NCBI GenBank assembly: GCA_963971285.1
Contig: OZ020257.1
Coordinates: forward strand, 18,180,602-18,244,601
Source: Astropecten irregularis
Lineage: Eukaryota; Echinodermata; Asteroidea; Paxillosida; Astropectinidae
Direction of reading: 5' to 3'
DNA: 64,000 nt
Shown: in pieces, positions 52,381 through 64,000 of the stretch
Layout: each line of letters opens with the position of its first letter
Position numbering within the stretch: position 1 is the stretch's first letter
Notes under the pieces: generated by a model
Databases searched by the model: none
Told to the model about the DNA's origin: nothing
What the model saw: the letters and a program-made list of their open reading frames with translations, nothing else
Position numbers and translations under genes: made by a program

Positions 52381-55215
52381 CGGAAATAAAAATCACACTG
52401 AACGACACTGAACTTGTATTGCGCAGTTTAACAACAAAGACCCACAAACTGAGAAGTAGAGTTCTTGTGCTGCACCTAGTGGTATGGATTTCCAGTCTGA
52501 TGCACATGAATAGAGACCATTGGCTGCATCTGTACTTGTGGTAATCCATGAGTTAGCGTGGGTTGTAAATACTAAAGAAATGTCAAACATTATTGATGTG
52601 GATTTTATTTGTTCTCATTGATCATGCAGGCCCACAGAGTGCTTCATTCAAAGTGAATCATGCATGGGGCCAACATGGGGGCCATTTTTACAAGAGGCCC
52701 CCAAAGTGTTCATACATATAACCAAGCCTTAGTGCATAAATAACATCATATTTTGAAAACAGTGGACAAAATATCTTCCAAACCCCCTTTTAAGGTCTAC
52801 AGAAAAGTTTGTGTCAAATTATTACAAATTAAACTGATCTACTTTGATTGTGCACCCGCAGATTTTCAAACATTAGAAAAGAAAAACCATGGAAAACTTC
52901 ACAAACTGGTTAATTGTTGCTGGAACTTTTATTGAATAAAAGTTAAAATGTGTTACAAATACATAATATATTACATATGAATGCTTGAATGAATGAAGAA
53001 CATCCATAGAATTTGTCCAAAAAGTTAAAGTTTCATTCTTTCTGAATAACAAATATAGTACGACGTGTTATATGCTTTAATGTGACGCTTATTGACATAG
53101 ATGGCATAATTATGGAACTATACATTGTGATTTTAATTTTTAATATCAAATTGTCTCTTAATTTATGCTCTATAAGAAGTATAGCAAACTGGCACAAAGT
53201 TGAGAATGTTGCTAAGGGGCCTACTTCCATGAAATCCAGTGACTCTCTTGTACTTCACCCATGTATCTCATCCATATAATGTCTCATATTAAACATCCTA
53301 GGAGGACATACCACATCACTACTGCTATCAAAATTATCTTGATTTTAATGAGTTGCCTTAGTGATTTTCACTTTGTCTCAATCAGTGCCCCCCTCCTCCA
53401 ATTAAAATATTTGACGTCAGTAATGCATTGCATTCTGTGTATGCTATTATCTCACTATACACATTGCTGCAATGTCCCTTCAGCCAATATACGCACATTG
53501 AAAACTGTGTAATAGTTGTTTTGGGTTCATAATATATAGTATATACCATGTGATTAATAAGTATGATAAAACATTCAAACTCTTATGTATTTATTTGAAC
53601 CATATATATGATCTGATTACTTCAAAAACTGCAAAATTTACACACAAAACCATGAAATATTTAACAATAATTGAAGCATACAGCAGATTACACATCTGAC
53701 AAAGAGTTAAGGTATTTACATCAGCTGCATTAGTAGCTACATGTAGGTTAATACCAATCATATTTAAAATTTGAAAGAAATAAGTGACTCTTAAACAGTC
53801 ACTCTTCAACACAAATGATTGAACAAATCCCACTGGAAAAAGAAAAGAACAGACAAAATAGAGACATGCAAATGAGAAGAAACATGCATCTTTAGGTATT
53901 CATGGTCTTCCCATTTGTCTGTCCATGTAAAAACAAACATGATTATCTGCCTCACTGTTTTGCATAAGGCATAGAATATTTCATATGTGCAGAAAATCCA
54001 TGATACCATACTTCCTTTGTTTCTGTAAAATCCAATCAAATCATAGATTAAATTAATATGGAAGTCGAAAAGTGGAAATGGTAAACAATCATCCGTTGTT
54101 TGGTTTCGAATCTGTTTTTGCATCAAGTTCATACTCAACGAATATCATTTGAAATAATTTGAACTATCCAGTGGTCATATTCCAGATGAATCCAGATGAA
54201 GATGCGTTTTAAACCAAAATTAAAGATAATTGCACCAGCCAATGGACCGTTCCAGATGCTCTTAAGCCCCGCCCACGTGCGTGTTTTACATACAGTTGTG
54301 ACCGAGTTTGACCAAGGCTTTAGTGGTCACCTGACTGAAAGGCGTCCTCCAATTGGTCAAAGCACACAGTTGATTTGACAGACTGGAAGAGGCCATTTGG
54401 ATTGAATCAGCTCAAATTTAACACAGCAAGTGTGCACACAAAATTCACTTTTAAAAACATTATTCATTATTATTCTCAAGATACGAACTTAAATTCTGAT
54501 GAAGTTTTCACAGGTAAGTGTTATGAAATCCATTCTAAAAACTACTGAGTTCTAAAAACCAAACAAGTATTATACCAATCTTATGTAGTACAAAATATAT
54601 TTTCTTCTTTCTTATTACGTAATGAATTAATTTGCAAAAAACCAGGCGCGGTTCTAGAGCCAAAATTTTTTGGGGGCTAGAAGAGGCATTATTTTTTGGG
54701 GGGGCTAGAAGACCCAATATTTTGGGTTCTTCTAACACTCGCTTCTGCTATGTCTTATTAGGGGTCGAAAAACATGCACATTATAGGCCACACAATGCGT
54801 TTTTTATGTACTTGGCGCTTAATAACTGAAAAAATCCAGTATTTTCAAGAATTTTTTTTCACGTGCATTTTTTTTTGGGGGGGGGGCTAGACAAATTTTT
54901 TTTTTTTTTTTTTTTTTGGGGGGGGCTACAGCCCCCCCTAGCCCACCCGTAGAACCGTGCCTGCAATAAACGTGGCATGTAATCAACACTTACTTGTGCA
55001 ATATTTCTGTTTGTGCACAATATATTGCATTGTTTTGAACATATGCCTTTACTTCTGTGTTTAAATTTATGTTAAATAACATCCACAACCAAGATCTATG
55101 TTTACTCTGTGTAGGATGAGACACTCATCAAAATAAGCAACTTTGTCTGTCTGTAATCCAGACCTTTCCACAATCTTTTGAAACACTGCCATTTGTGATG
55201 ATATTAATAATTCTA
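52381..55215. other. Spacer between the two semaphorin genes
   Basis: No coding exon recognised. Apart from the hAT-like element at 54643-54963 and a GC-box-like agccccgcccacg near 54264, the 2.8 kb are AT-rich unique-looking sequence. It should contain the semaphorin B 3' UTR and semaphorin A upstream sequences. Confidence 0.5.
54643..54963. mobile_element. hAT-like MITE with near-perfect 8-bp duplication
   Basis: The ends caggcgcggttctag and tagaaccgtgcctg are inverted. The flanks are caaaaaac (54635-54642) and caataaac (54964-54971), differing at one base. The interior is low-complexity T and G runs around ggggggctag words; no coding capacity. Confidence 0.75.
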
Positions 55216-58200
55216 TTAATAATTAGGACCACATTCAGAGCACTGATCCACATTCACCGAGCAGGTACCGTGTTCATTCAGCTGTGGAAAAAATCAACAT
55301 GAAATATTAATGTTCAAATGAAAATGAATGGATTCAAAAGCACTGTATCAAGTACAAATACTAATTTGTAAGGTCAGAAATTAATAATAAAAAGTTATTT
55401 AGTGGGAGACAATTTGAGCAAAGTTAACTATACATAGGCTGTATCTGAGCACCCCCTATAACCTGTGTTATAAAAGACAGTTATATTGTGCAGCTACTAT
55501 TTCAATATATACTTTACTGCGCAAAGCATAAAATGGGTCTTTAACCCGGTCTTGAACTGATCTAGAGAGTTTGTCTGCCGAACAAAGGGAGATTATTCCA
55601 CAGTTTGGAAGCAGCTAACTTGAAGCAGGTGACTGACCGTGACAGTATTGTTGAGTCCTTGAGCACAATCCCACAACAATACAAATATATCATGTATGTC
55701 TTATTACATTATTAAGCACTGCTAGGACACTTTAATTTCTTTTGGTTTGGTTTTCATATATGGGCATACTTTCACTGAAAATGGAGCATTAAGAATGATT
55801 TCTCGTTTAATAAAGAAACTCACAGTTTCATTTTCGGCCTTTTCATAGGCTTTATGTTGATCACATCTTTCCACGAGGCTTTCACAAGTTGAACAGTCTA
55901 GTTGAGAGAGATAAAAAAAAATAATGAAGAATGTAAAAATACTGACAAAGATTTAAAGATGCAAGGAAGCGACATAACGCTAACCTATGGTTGCATATGG
56001 AGGTGAAGTGGATTGTTCATAATGGATATGAGAGAGTGCACATCAATCCCAAATGTTTTTAATCTCTGACACAATATGTGTGCTGTGATATCTGGGTATT
56101 AATGGGCATTGAACACCATTTCTACATCAATCTGATAAATATATTTTGATTTTTAAAAAGTAGGCTTACCCTAATACCCTTCACCAATGTGTATCATCAC
56201 CCAATGCTCAGAAAGAGAGCTTTATGAGTGCCCATGGAATAATCATGTGCCTGCCTGCCAGCCCGGGTGGGAATGGAACCCTTGACCTGCTAACTAGTGC
56301 AGATATCAGATACAACTGGACCACACCAGCAGACTCATTCAAATATTGAGCGGGAATATATGGACCTTAATGAAGATACATGTATCTTCGGCACTTTGCA
56401 TCCACACGCAAAGCACAGTGAGTAATCTTGTGGCATATGTACATCACTCAGCGCTAGCCCTAGCAACAATTTGACCCAGAATGCTTTGCACATACCCCAT
56501 TTGGGCCCATTCTGAGCTATCTTCGATAAGGTCCATTTGAATCAAGTACTTGCCATGCAGTGCTGATGATACAGTGCTGATATTAGTGACAGGTAAGCCT
56601 ATCATATAAATAATTCATTCTTCTGAAAAATAATTCTAACATCAGTCAAATTTGATATTATCGTTCAAAATGAGCAGGGGGGAAACATAGAAATTACAAC
56701 TGTAAACATTACAGAAAGTGCTTTTGGAAGTAATTTGAGCTGTATTTAATGTAATATGTATCAATCGAAGAGAATAAGATGGTTAAAGACTATGACCTTT
56801 ATGTCATACTTACTTGTCATGTTGACTGTCACAGACTTGTACACAGGTTGGTCCCCACCTGTCATAATGCAGTGATATATCCCTTCACTCCATTTGTGCA
56901 TAGTGACCCTCAGCTGCAGTAGTGTGTCTGACAGATTGTTTGATTCAATCAAGGGATTTTCAGCATCAATCCGGAATGTTTCATTATCAGCTGCAGAATC
57001 AAAAAATTATTGATTTGACTTCAGTAACATTTGTTCATTGATGAGCAAATGGGATAAGGCATAAATCAGGAGTGGTTGGCAGGAGTTGTCTTTATTGAAG
57101 TTAATTAGGCCTACAGAATCTATAAACCTATCAATAAATACAGTTGTTAATACTGGATCAATCATCAGGTCTCAGCTCTTAGTTTGTGTAGCAACACTTA
57201 CATCAAAGGTGTACAATTAGCACTGTCAACTCATTCATGAGGGAGTGTTATTTTCACAATAGGCATCTGTGTATTCTTTTAATTATTTTCAACAATTAAA
57301 TTATTCAGTCAATGATATGATACAAAAAGGCAGACCAATACTTTTTTTTGAATATTTGAAAAACAAAATAAGAGAGATATCTTTATAAGATTTGCGGTAA
57401 CACCACGATATAGAATCTCTTCTATAAGTGTCTGGTTCTGAGAAGAACCGGTGGTAAATACTCGACATTATTGTTGAGATATCTATCTATCAGGATCTGT
57501 ATGAATTGAAAATAATCAGTTTTGTCAAGTATTTTTATTTGTTTTTTATTTACAGTTTTAAATTGAGATAGACCAACAGGTTTTTATTTGATGTCAGAGA
57601 TGTGTATTAGATTGGATTGTTGTAGAACTGTCCGTCTTTCACTCACCTTTAATCCAGGTCAAATCATACTTTACGTTACTAATTGGTCCAGCATCAACTT
57701 CACAGTACAAGTAGACATCTGTGTTATCACAAGATGTAATGTTGTCTGGTCGAACGTTCAGCACTATGTAGGGAAACAAAAAGTACATCATCAGATTGAT
57801 TTCATTGCTTCATGCGAGGGACTGTAGTAATTGTATCCAAACATCACATTTAAATCTAATGAAATCACTGTGCATATAATGAAAGTACCTGTAATGACAG
57901 TTTTATAAATATATGAGTGACTTGCAACACAAAATATTCATTTGATTATGAAGATGCACCATTTTCCAATAAGAAATTACTTCCTGAAACATCCACTGAA
58001 TGCAGCAGAAAAAGTAATGTTTAAAAGTGTCTGAGAATAAGTTGAAATATCATTTATAAGAAATCTGTACTAGTTTGTCAAATCTTCCCTCAAACTGTTT
58101 TAGTAAATTTATTAATGCACTGCATTGCTTTTGAAATATAGATCACCTCTTTGTGAGCATTTGTAACTAGCATTACCCATTCTCATCTCCATTGGCATCA

Positions 58201-61200
58201 TATTTGTTATGGTAAATCATATCCATTTCACTACTTTTTAAACAACAGGTGTATGCAAATAAATACAATGTAGACCACTAGCAAACTGAATGCAATTTGA
58301 GCAATATTGTAAGAACTCCAAGCAGTCGGTTCAGAAAATAATGCGTGCTATAGAATGAAACAAGCTAAGCTAAATACTGTATATTACTTACAAGCTATTT
58401 CCATGCTACCGCAATCAGGATTCGAGGAACTGGATGAAATCGAAATAAATGACAGATATTCAAGTTAAAAATCTCATCAGTATAATATGAATAGGTTACA
58501 TTATTGTGAGATACAGAAAGTATACATGATAATAACTTACCAGTTACAAGCTTCATCTGACCATTGGCAGTAGGGAGATCTAACTATGTCACATTCCTGC
58601 TGAGATCGTGCTGAACAGTCATTATTTAGAGCCCATGTAATGACATTGTTGTCTGTTGTGATCACCAGATGTTTGATAGAATTATCCTCCAATACTTCCA
58701 ACCCAGTGATGGCTCCAGTTGTTCCCTTAAAGTAAGACAAACATACAATGATCATTTATTTTATTTCACAGGATATTTTAAGGGTCCTGAATGGAATTTC
58801 TAAAGATGTTTGTAGTGGCACCATTGGGTTGTTAATTCGAGATGAAACAGGTATTGATGTGATAAAAAATAATGTATTTCTGTATTCTGTAGATTCTACA
58901 AATGTGAGCGCATGGCTCCAGATGAAAGTGTCAGTGATTTCAGGAAGGTTATTATGAGTGTCATTAGGACCCATATGATTGTGAAATGACTCGTGCGGAA
59001 TGTTATGGATAAAGTCAAATGTGTCTGAGTCGGTGAATAACCAAATCACTTTTATCCTGTAAGGTTGTAGAAATTAGATTTCATCTGTACAAATTTTAAA
59101 ATTAATAAATGTCCAATGAAACCAATGTTTGCAACTGTCAAGTGTGATATAAAATTTACTTTCAGATAGAATTCAAATCTGATATATCATCCGTGCAGTA
59201 ACTAATACATGTAATGAACTACTGCAAACTGCTCATCAGCCAAAATAATGACCTGAAATATATGAAATGTTTGGAGTTAGGAGGGCCTGACGCATTTCAC
59301 ATTTTGATCCTAGCCTTCGATAAAGATCCTGCTAGGATCAAAACGTGTCAGGCCCTCCTAATTTCTCCAAGTACCCAGTAACTAGGAAGACCTTCAATTG
59401 CCACACAAGCAACGTGTGATTGTTGGAGAGGTTTTCTGAGGTATGTACTAATTTCACAATGGGAGGAAAAAAGGTTAGAATTGCTAGATCTTATTTGAAT
59501 ATTGATTCTTAAGTTAGATAGATCCACACAAATTTTTCTCACCAGTTCATTTATTTCTACAGTTTTTCCATCTGCATACCTGAGTACAGTTCCTCCAGCT
59601 GTCAATAAAGAGACAAACAATTGGGAAATCATAAGAATAAAATTATGAAAAACTAAAAAAAACTTTAAAAAAAAATTATTAACCAAATTGGGACTTATAT
59701 GCATGCCAACCTGCAGATTTTCCATAATTGATACACAAATCATTTTTTTACTTTACCTTACACAAAATGAAGAGATTTGATTTTGAAAAAAAAATTAATA
59801 TTACCGCACTTCATGAATTTCAGGTTATCATGGCCTCGTAAACAATTACACTTACATGTACCAAAGAAGTAGACAGAATTTTCCATATCAATAGCCATGC
59901 TAGTGAAGCGTACTCCATTTACATACAGTGTTGGTGGATCAGATTTAGGGAAATTGCTTGGTGGAGGCATTTGGTCTCCTGTAATTCGTTCCAGGGGATT
60001 GTAGTTGGGTACCAGTTTGTCCATCAGAGGAGGGTAGGTAGTTGTGTGGGTTTCATTGCACTGCAAAAGTAAATAAAGATAATTAGCTGTACATACAATA
60101 TGTATCAATAAACTTTTCTGCCTATAGATTTGAAGATGATGAATGTAATGCCCACATACCCTGCCAGGTCTTGGAGTAGGTGGAGGTACTGGAAGCCATT
60201 CATTATTAGCCTGACCACCTTCTTGATCTTTAAATTGTCCTTCATCAAATAGCTTCATGATGTCCTCCATTCTGAAACGACACAGGGCTGATGCCTGGGG
60301 CCCATCTCTGATAAATTACAATCATATATTATAAAATTATTTCAAGGGGACATTAAATTTGAACCTTAATTCAAAAGAAAGGATAGGGTTATTGATTGCA
60401 GTAGATGCAGATAAGGAAAACAGGTGATCAAAGTCACACTGAAAATGCTGTAGCCTTCATCAGGCTGATGAAGCTAGCAGTACCAGCTACTGGAACATCG
60501 CCACCAGCAACACATCATTGTGTGACTTAGATCACTTTTTTCCCTTTTTTGAAGTCTGGTTTGGTGTTTCTACAGCTAGGACTTACATATCCTATGGGAC
60601 ACATAAGTCATTGGCGCTCAAGAGAAATGTTGAATTATAATAAATAGGTATTAATTACTTAAATCAACCATGGAAGAAACAATATAATGAAAAACAAGTT
60701 CATTGTATGATACAAATAGGTACATTAATGGCTGCCATGCATGCAGTGAAACATAATCTGTTTGAAATTTCCCAAATTCAAGCAGTTTTTATGCATAGGA
60801 CAATTGCAAACAACATTAAACACACCTGTTTGAGTCTATAGATAATAATAATGGCATGCACTGTGCATTACAGCTGTGGGAGAAACTGTGGGAGTTTCAC
60901 TTACTGTCTGGTTGTAAAGATTGCATATGTTTCATTGCTACTGCTATCCCAGATCACATCCTCTACCAAAACAAATTGGAAAAAAAATATTCATACGATT
61001 CATAAGTTTACTAAAAGAACTTTAAAGTCTTTAATATTTATTGAATTTATTTCAGTCGGAAGTGTTTTTGTGGTTAATGTAATCCAAATTATCTAATTTT
61101 ATGAGTTTTGTTGTAATCAGTTGCACAAATTGCGTATTTCTGGAACAAAACACAGAGAACTTCATCCAGAACAAAGTGTGACAAACAGATGGAAACACTT

Positions 61201-63905
61201 ACGGATAAAATCAAAGTAGAATGGCAACAATGCATCAGGGACTGAGCAGTTGAGTCGAGCTTTGATGAATGTAACAAACTTCTCAGTGTTAGTTGTGCCT
61301 CCTGGATCATTCTGGAGAAAGAATGAAATAATAAATTAGTGAAACTGAGGAATCTGGCCTCAATTACTGATTGTTCATTTAACTGGAGGATGAATGCATC
61401 TAGACATATTGCCTGATCTTAGGCAAATTTCACAGGAAAAACATGTCATTGGTTTGATATCAGATTTTACTACACTAGGTAACTCTAGTTTTTGTGCCCG
61501 AAGTAAATATTTCAAATCAAATATGAAATTTAGTAAAAAATGTTCGGTTTATCTTAGATGTGTTTGAATTTGAAACAAAAAATGTTCCTTGTCTTCGAGA
61601 AGTGCAAACGCCCCGATGACTGCAGTACCTGATATGTAAGCTATTTTGATTATGCCATTGATTATGCCAACTTCAAGTTACAAATGGTAACACTATGAAC
61701 TTACCTTACACACTCTGGCAATCCGTGAGTACTCTCTTTTCCCATGGTTAGAATATTCCAATGCAGTTTCACGGTAAAAGATAAATATGTAGACATTGCC
61801 ATCACTGTGAGTGTACTCAAAGGGTTTTCCCACAAAGGTGGCATCTGGTAAACAATTAAAGAACAGTAAAGAAATCATTAATACAATTCTATATTTGTTG
61901 TATTTTGTAAATTCTCCTTACTTGTCTTACTTACTTTGTATCAACCAGGAAGAGTGGGGGCTTCGATGTTCAAGTTTTAGAGAAATCTTTTGGAGATCAT
62001 TTTCTGTAGCTGGCCCCAAACTCAGTGTGGAAGACCTCTATCTAATCCCCATCAACATCATGCTCCTACGGCCATTTTCAGGAATTCTCTGAATTCATAC
62101 TTTATACTTTTATTTCACATCTTATTTTTTAGAGCACTTAAAATATCTGTCATTATCATATGACTTCTTCAAGCGTGTCATTGTAGACTATGTAATGCAA
62201 TGTGCAACAATATCTCGTGCTGTTTAATTGCTTACAAAGACTTCAGTTATATTCACAAGTAACTTGTACAATTAATTACCTTTAATGAATCTTCCTCCTG
62301 TAGTCACAGTGTCTAGTTGCTTTGTAATAGGATTTGGTGTAGCTAGACTTCCCACATCAAATTTCTCAAATATGTTGCCTGCGTCATATCCAAAATACAG
62401 TGTACCATCGCCTGTTTAAAATGAAAGATAAGTCATAAGAACTTTAATGTGGACATATGGAACTTCTTTTAAGACTGACCATTTAAATTATGGCCATATC
62501 ATGTCAGTTAGATTGTAATAATGAACTCTACTTGATAATTATGTAAAGTCTGAGAAAATGCAAGGTGCATTATTTTGATGTTTCAATACTATTTTAAAGC
62601 ATCTTTAATGACATGATGGAAAGTAGTGTAATTCAAATATAATTTTTCATTTAATTACTCAGAATACCGTGCTCTTTGACAAAAGGACAAGGTCAGTAAT
62701 TGGTTAGCTTACTGAACAAGTTTGCAGCAGAACCACCATCTCTACTTTGGGGACCAATCATGCCGTTAATTGGATTAGGCATACAGTTCAAGTCTGATGT
62801 GCACTGTGGACAACAATCAATAGCAATATAATAATTATGATTTATGCAAGAATGAGTTGTGTTTTACTCAAAACTGTAGCAGGTAGCCTTGTTTTTATCC
62901 TATCATTATCTTTAATTGTAACAGGTCATAATACTCACAGCTGTACATGAAGTTAGGAGGGCCTGACCCATTTGATCCTAGCAGGATCTTGATTGAAGGT
63001 TCCTTTTGATTATTGGTCATGCGATGCATTTGATACAATAATAAAAAATATCCTAATGTCTTAGGCATTTTTTCATAATTTCAAACTGTTTTCAATGATT
63101 TTCTGTTCCTCATACTTCAACTTCAATGATACTTTTCCAAGCTCTAATGTATGTTGGATGTAGGCAGTGCTGAGATAATTATAGAGATACTCGGGTGATA
63201 CATTTATGCAATTCTGCAATTTGTAAAATACATACATCGTAACACTGCCGACTAAATGCATTGGTACCACACACCAACAGACGCCCAGAACTGGTGACCT
63301 CTGCAATACGGATGAAGTTCCAGCAGACAATCTAGGTATAGGAAAAAACATAGCAACATGAAGTCACAAGATGTTCAACAACTACAGGCCATAATATGCA
63401 TAAGTCTACTAGTATGTAAAGTTGCCATCATCATTGTACTGTCAACTTACCTCTTTATTTGCAGGATTCTGTACTGCACACGATACAGTAAGGGGTGGTT
63501 CATTGGTTGTCAGACTGGTCTGAAAAAAGTAATAAAGGCATTTTGAATTAAAATTTGTAACGAAACTTATAAATAATAATCGCTAATAACTCATTCTATA
63601 ATTGGAAGAATTGGACAAAACAAAAATTTGCACAATAATCCTTTCTCTTGCATTAACCTAATAAAACATGTGTCAAGATTACTGGCCATCAGTTTTTAAT
63701 TCATTCAATTGAAACACAAATCTGGCCCTTTTCAGTGTAAGTTAGGTGTAATATTTGCCCACCTGAACTTGCATAACTTCATTGTTCACCAGGGACAATC
63801 TGTAGAGTGTTTCATTGCCTCCTATGTAGATACGTCCATTGATTTGATTAAGAATCCTGTAAGATGGCAGACCAGGCTGAGTTGCTATGATCTGAGCATC
63901 AATAG
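55216..63905 (-). CDS. Secreted semaphorin B, 5' end beyond window
   Basis: Tandem paralogue of semaphorin A and probably also a secreted plexin ligand. Seventeen exons visible, 5' to 3': 63905-63763, 63519-63451, 63331-63236, 62803-62713, 62411-62280, 61844-61705, 61311-61203, 60962-60905, 60307-60160, 60060-59856, 59598-59543, 58725-58541, 58429-58392, 57763-57647, 56990-56814, 55897-55824, 55281-55216; 634 aa. The first visible base completes a split codon, so one signal-peptide exon (about 37 aa in the paralogue) lies past the right edge. Sema has LLVCGTNAF, SRIARVCKNDPGG and GPQASALCRF. PSI is SPYCQWSDEACNW. The single Ig runs from VYLYCEVD to GIYHCIMTG. The tail has CSTCESLVERC and ends CSVNVDQCSECGPNY. 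Exon length differences from A are multiples of three up to the Ig. Confidence 0.92.
58750..59050. other. Unexplained segment open on both strands
   Basis: In a semaphorin B intron, about 97 codons are open on the - strand (58756-59049) and 69 on the + strand (58748-58957). The + frame has protein-like composition (GTIGLLIRDETGIDVI, FLYSVDSTNVSAWLQ). The family was not recognised; it may be a decayed transposon or retrogene piece, or chance. Confidence 0.3.
59277..59361. mobile_element. Foldback element, most complete copy
   Basis: ttaggagggcctgacgc at the left is inverted at the right as gtgtcaggccctcctaa, and attttgatcctag pairs with ctaggatcaaaa. The whole 85 bp is therefore a nested palindrome around cgataaagatcc. 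Related partial copies lie at 4543, 47722 and 62951. Confidence 0.7.
61945..62150 (+). mobile_element. Decayed LINE fragment, semaphorin B copy
   Basis: The + frame at 61985-62060 reads RSFSVAGPKL then LYLIPINI, like the RSFSVAGPKLWNSLP motif near the end of CR1-like LINE proteins. It is shared with 48270-48680 at the same intron position, so it predates the gene duplication. Confidence 0.5.
62951..62997 (-). repeat. Foldback repeat, half copy
   Basis: gttaggagggcctgacccat, ttgatcctagcaggatcttg, the inverse orientation of the core at 47722. In a semaphorin B intron; semaphorin A has the SINE pair in the equivalent intron instead. Confidence 0.5.
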
Positions 63906-64000
63906 CTGGAGATTGCAAAGGGGAAGAGAACAATCATTCAATTAATGTGTATGTAATCATTGTAAGAGTCATATAGTCTGCTATACTTGGCAATTAAACA

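Noticed and set aside
53806-54138. 110-codon minus-strand frame between the semaphorins as an extra exon or gene
   Set aside because: No domain match, no signal or splice context, AT-rich composition like the rest of the spacer.

Overview
The window is animal nuclear DNA. All its genes are split by GT-AG introns and are AT-rich outside exons. The introns and spacers are crowded with short inverted-terminal-repeat transposons (MITEs), tRNA-derived SINE pieces and minisatellites. The protein families (UDP-glucose dehydrogenase, SUPT7L, eIF2B epsilon, mitochondrial L24, secreted semaphorins) and the repeat style suggest a marine invertebrate deuterostome, most plausibly an echinoderm. That placement is an inference, since no species-specific sequence was recognised.

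Layout. Four housekeeping-type genes lie head to tail on the + strand: UGDH (coding exons 3730-18569, 476 aa), SUPT7L (21823-26874, about 438 aa), EIF2B5 (28149-36037, 698 aa) and MRPL24 (38792-41308, 223 aa). Facing them on the - strand are two tandem paralogous secreted semaphorins. The first is complete (51072 down to 42382, 700 aa). The second lacks only its signal-peptide exon(s), which lie beyond the right edge (63905 down to 55216). All exon chains were built by hand. Each reads through in frame with consistent splice phases from start to stop, which is the main support for the models.

Function. The four + strand genes act in unrelated core pathways: UDP-glucuronate supply for glycosaminoglycans, SAGA/STAGA transcription, translation initiation, and mitochondrial translation. 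Nothing suggests a functional cluster. The two semaphorins share exon number, order and almost all phases (signal peptide, Sema, PSI, one Ig, Cys-rich tail), so they arose by local duplication. Their divergence is patchy. Some exons and flanking intron sequence are nearly identical, while the Ig and part of the Sema domain have drifted far apart, which suggests gene conversion plus fast evolution of selected exons.

Non-coding content. At least six MITE-like families can be told apart by their termini. Two elements carry recognisable 8-bp target duplications typical of hAT. No CRISPR array, operon, rRNA or convincing functional tRNA gene is present. I found no wholly new system. The most unusual items are the mosaic semaphorin pair with its unfamiliar Cys-rich tail, a UGDH exon bracketed by inverted MITE arms, and a dispersed foldback repeat with a hammerhead-like core.
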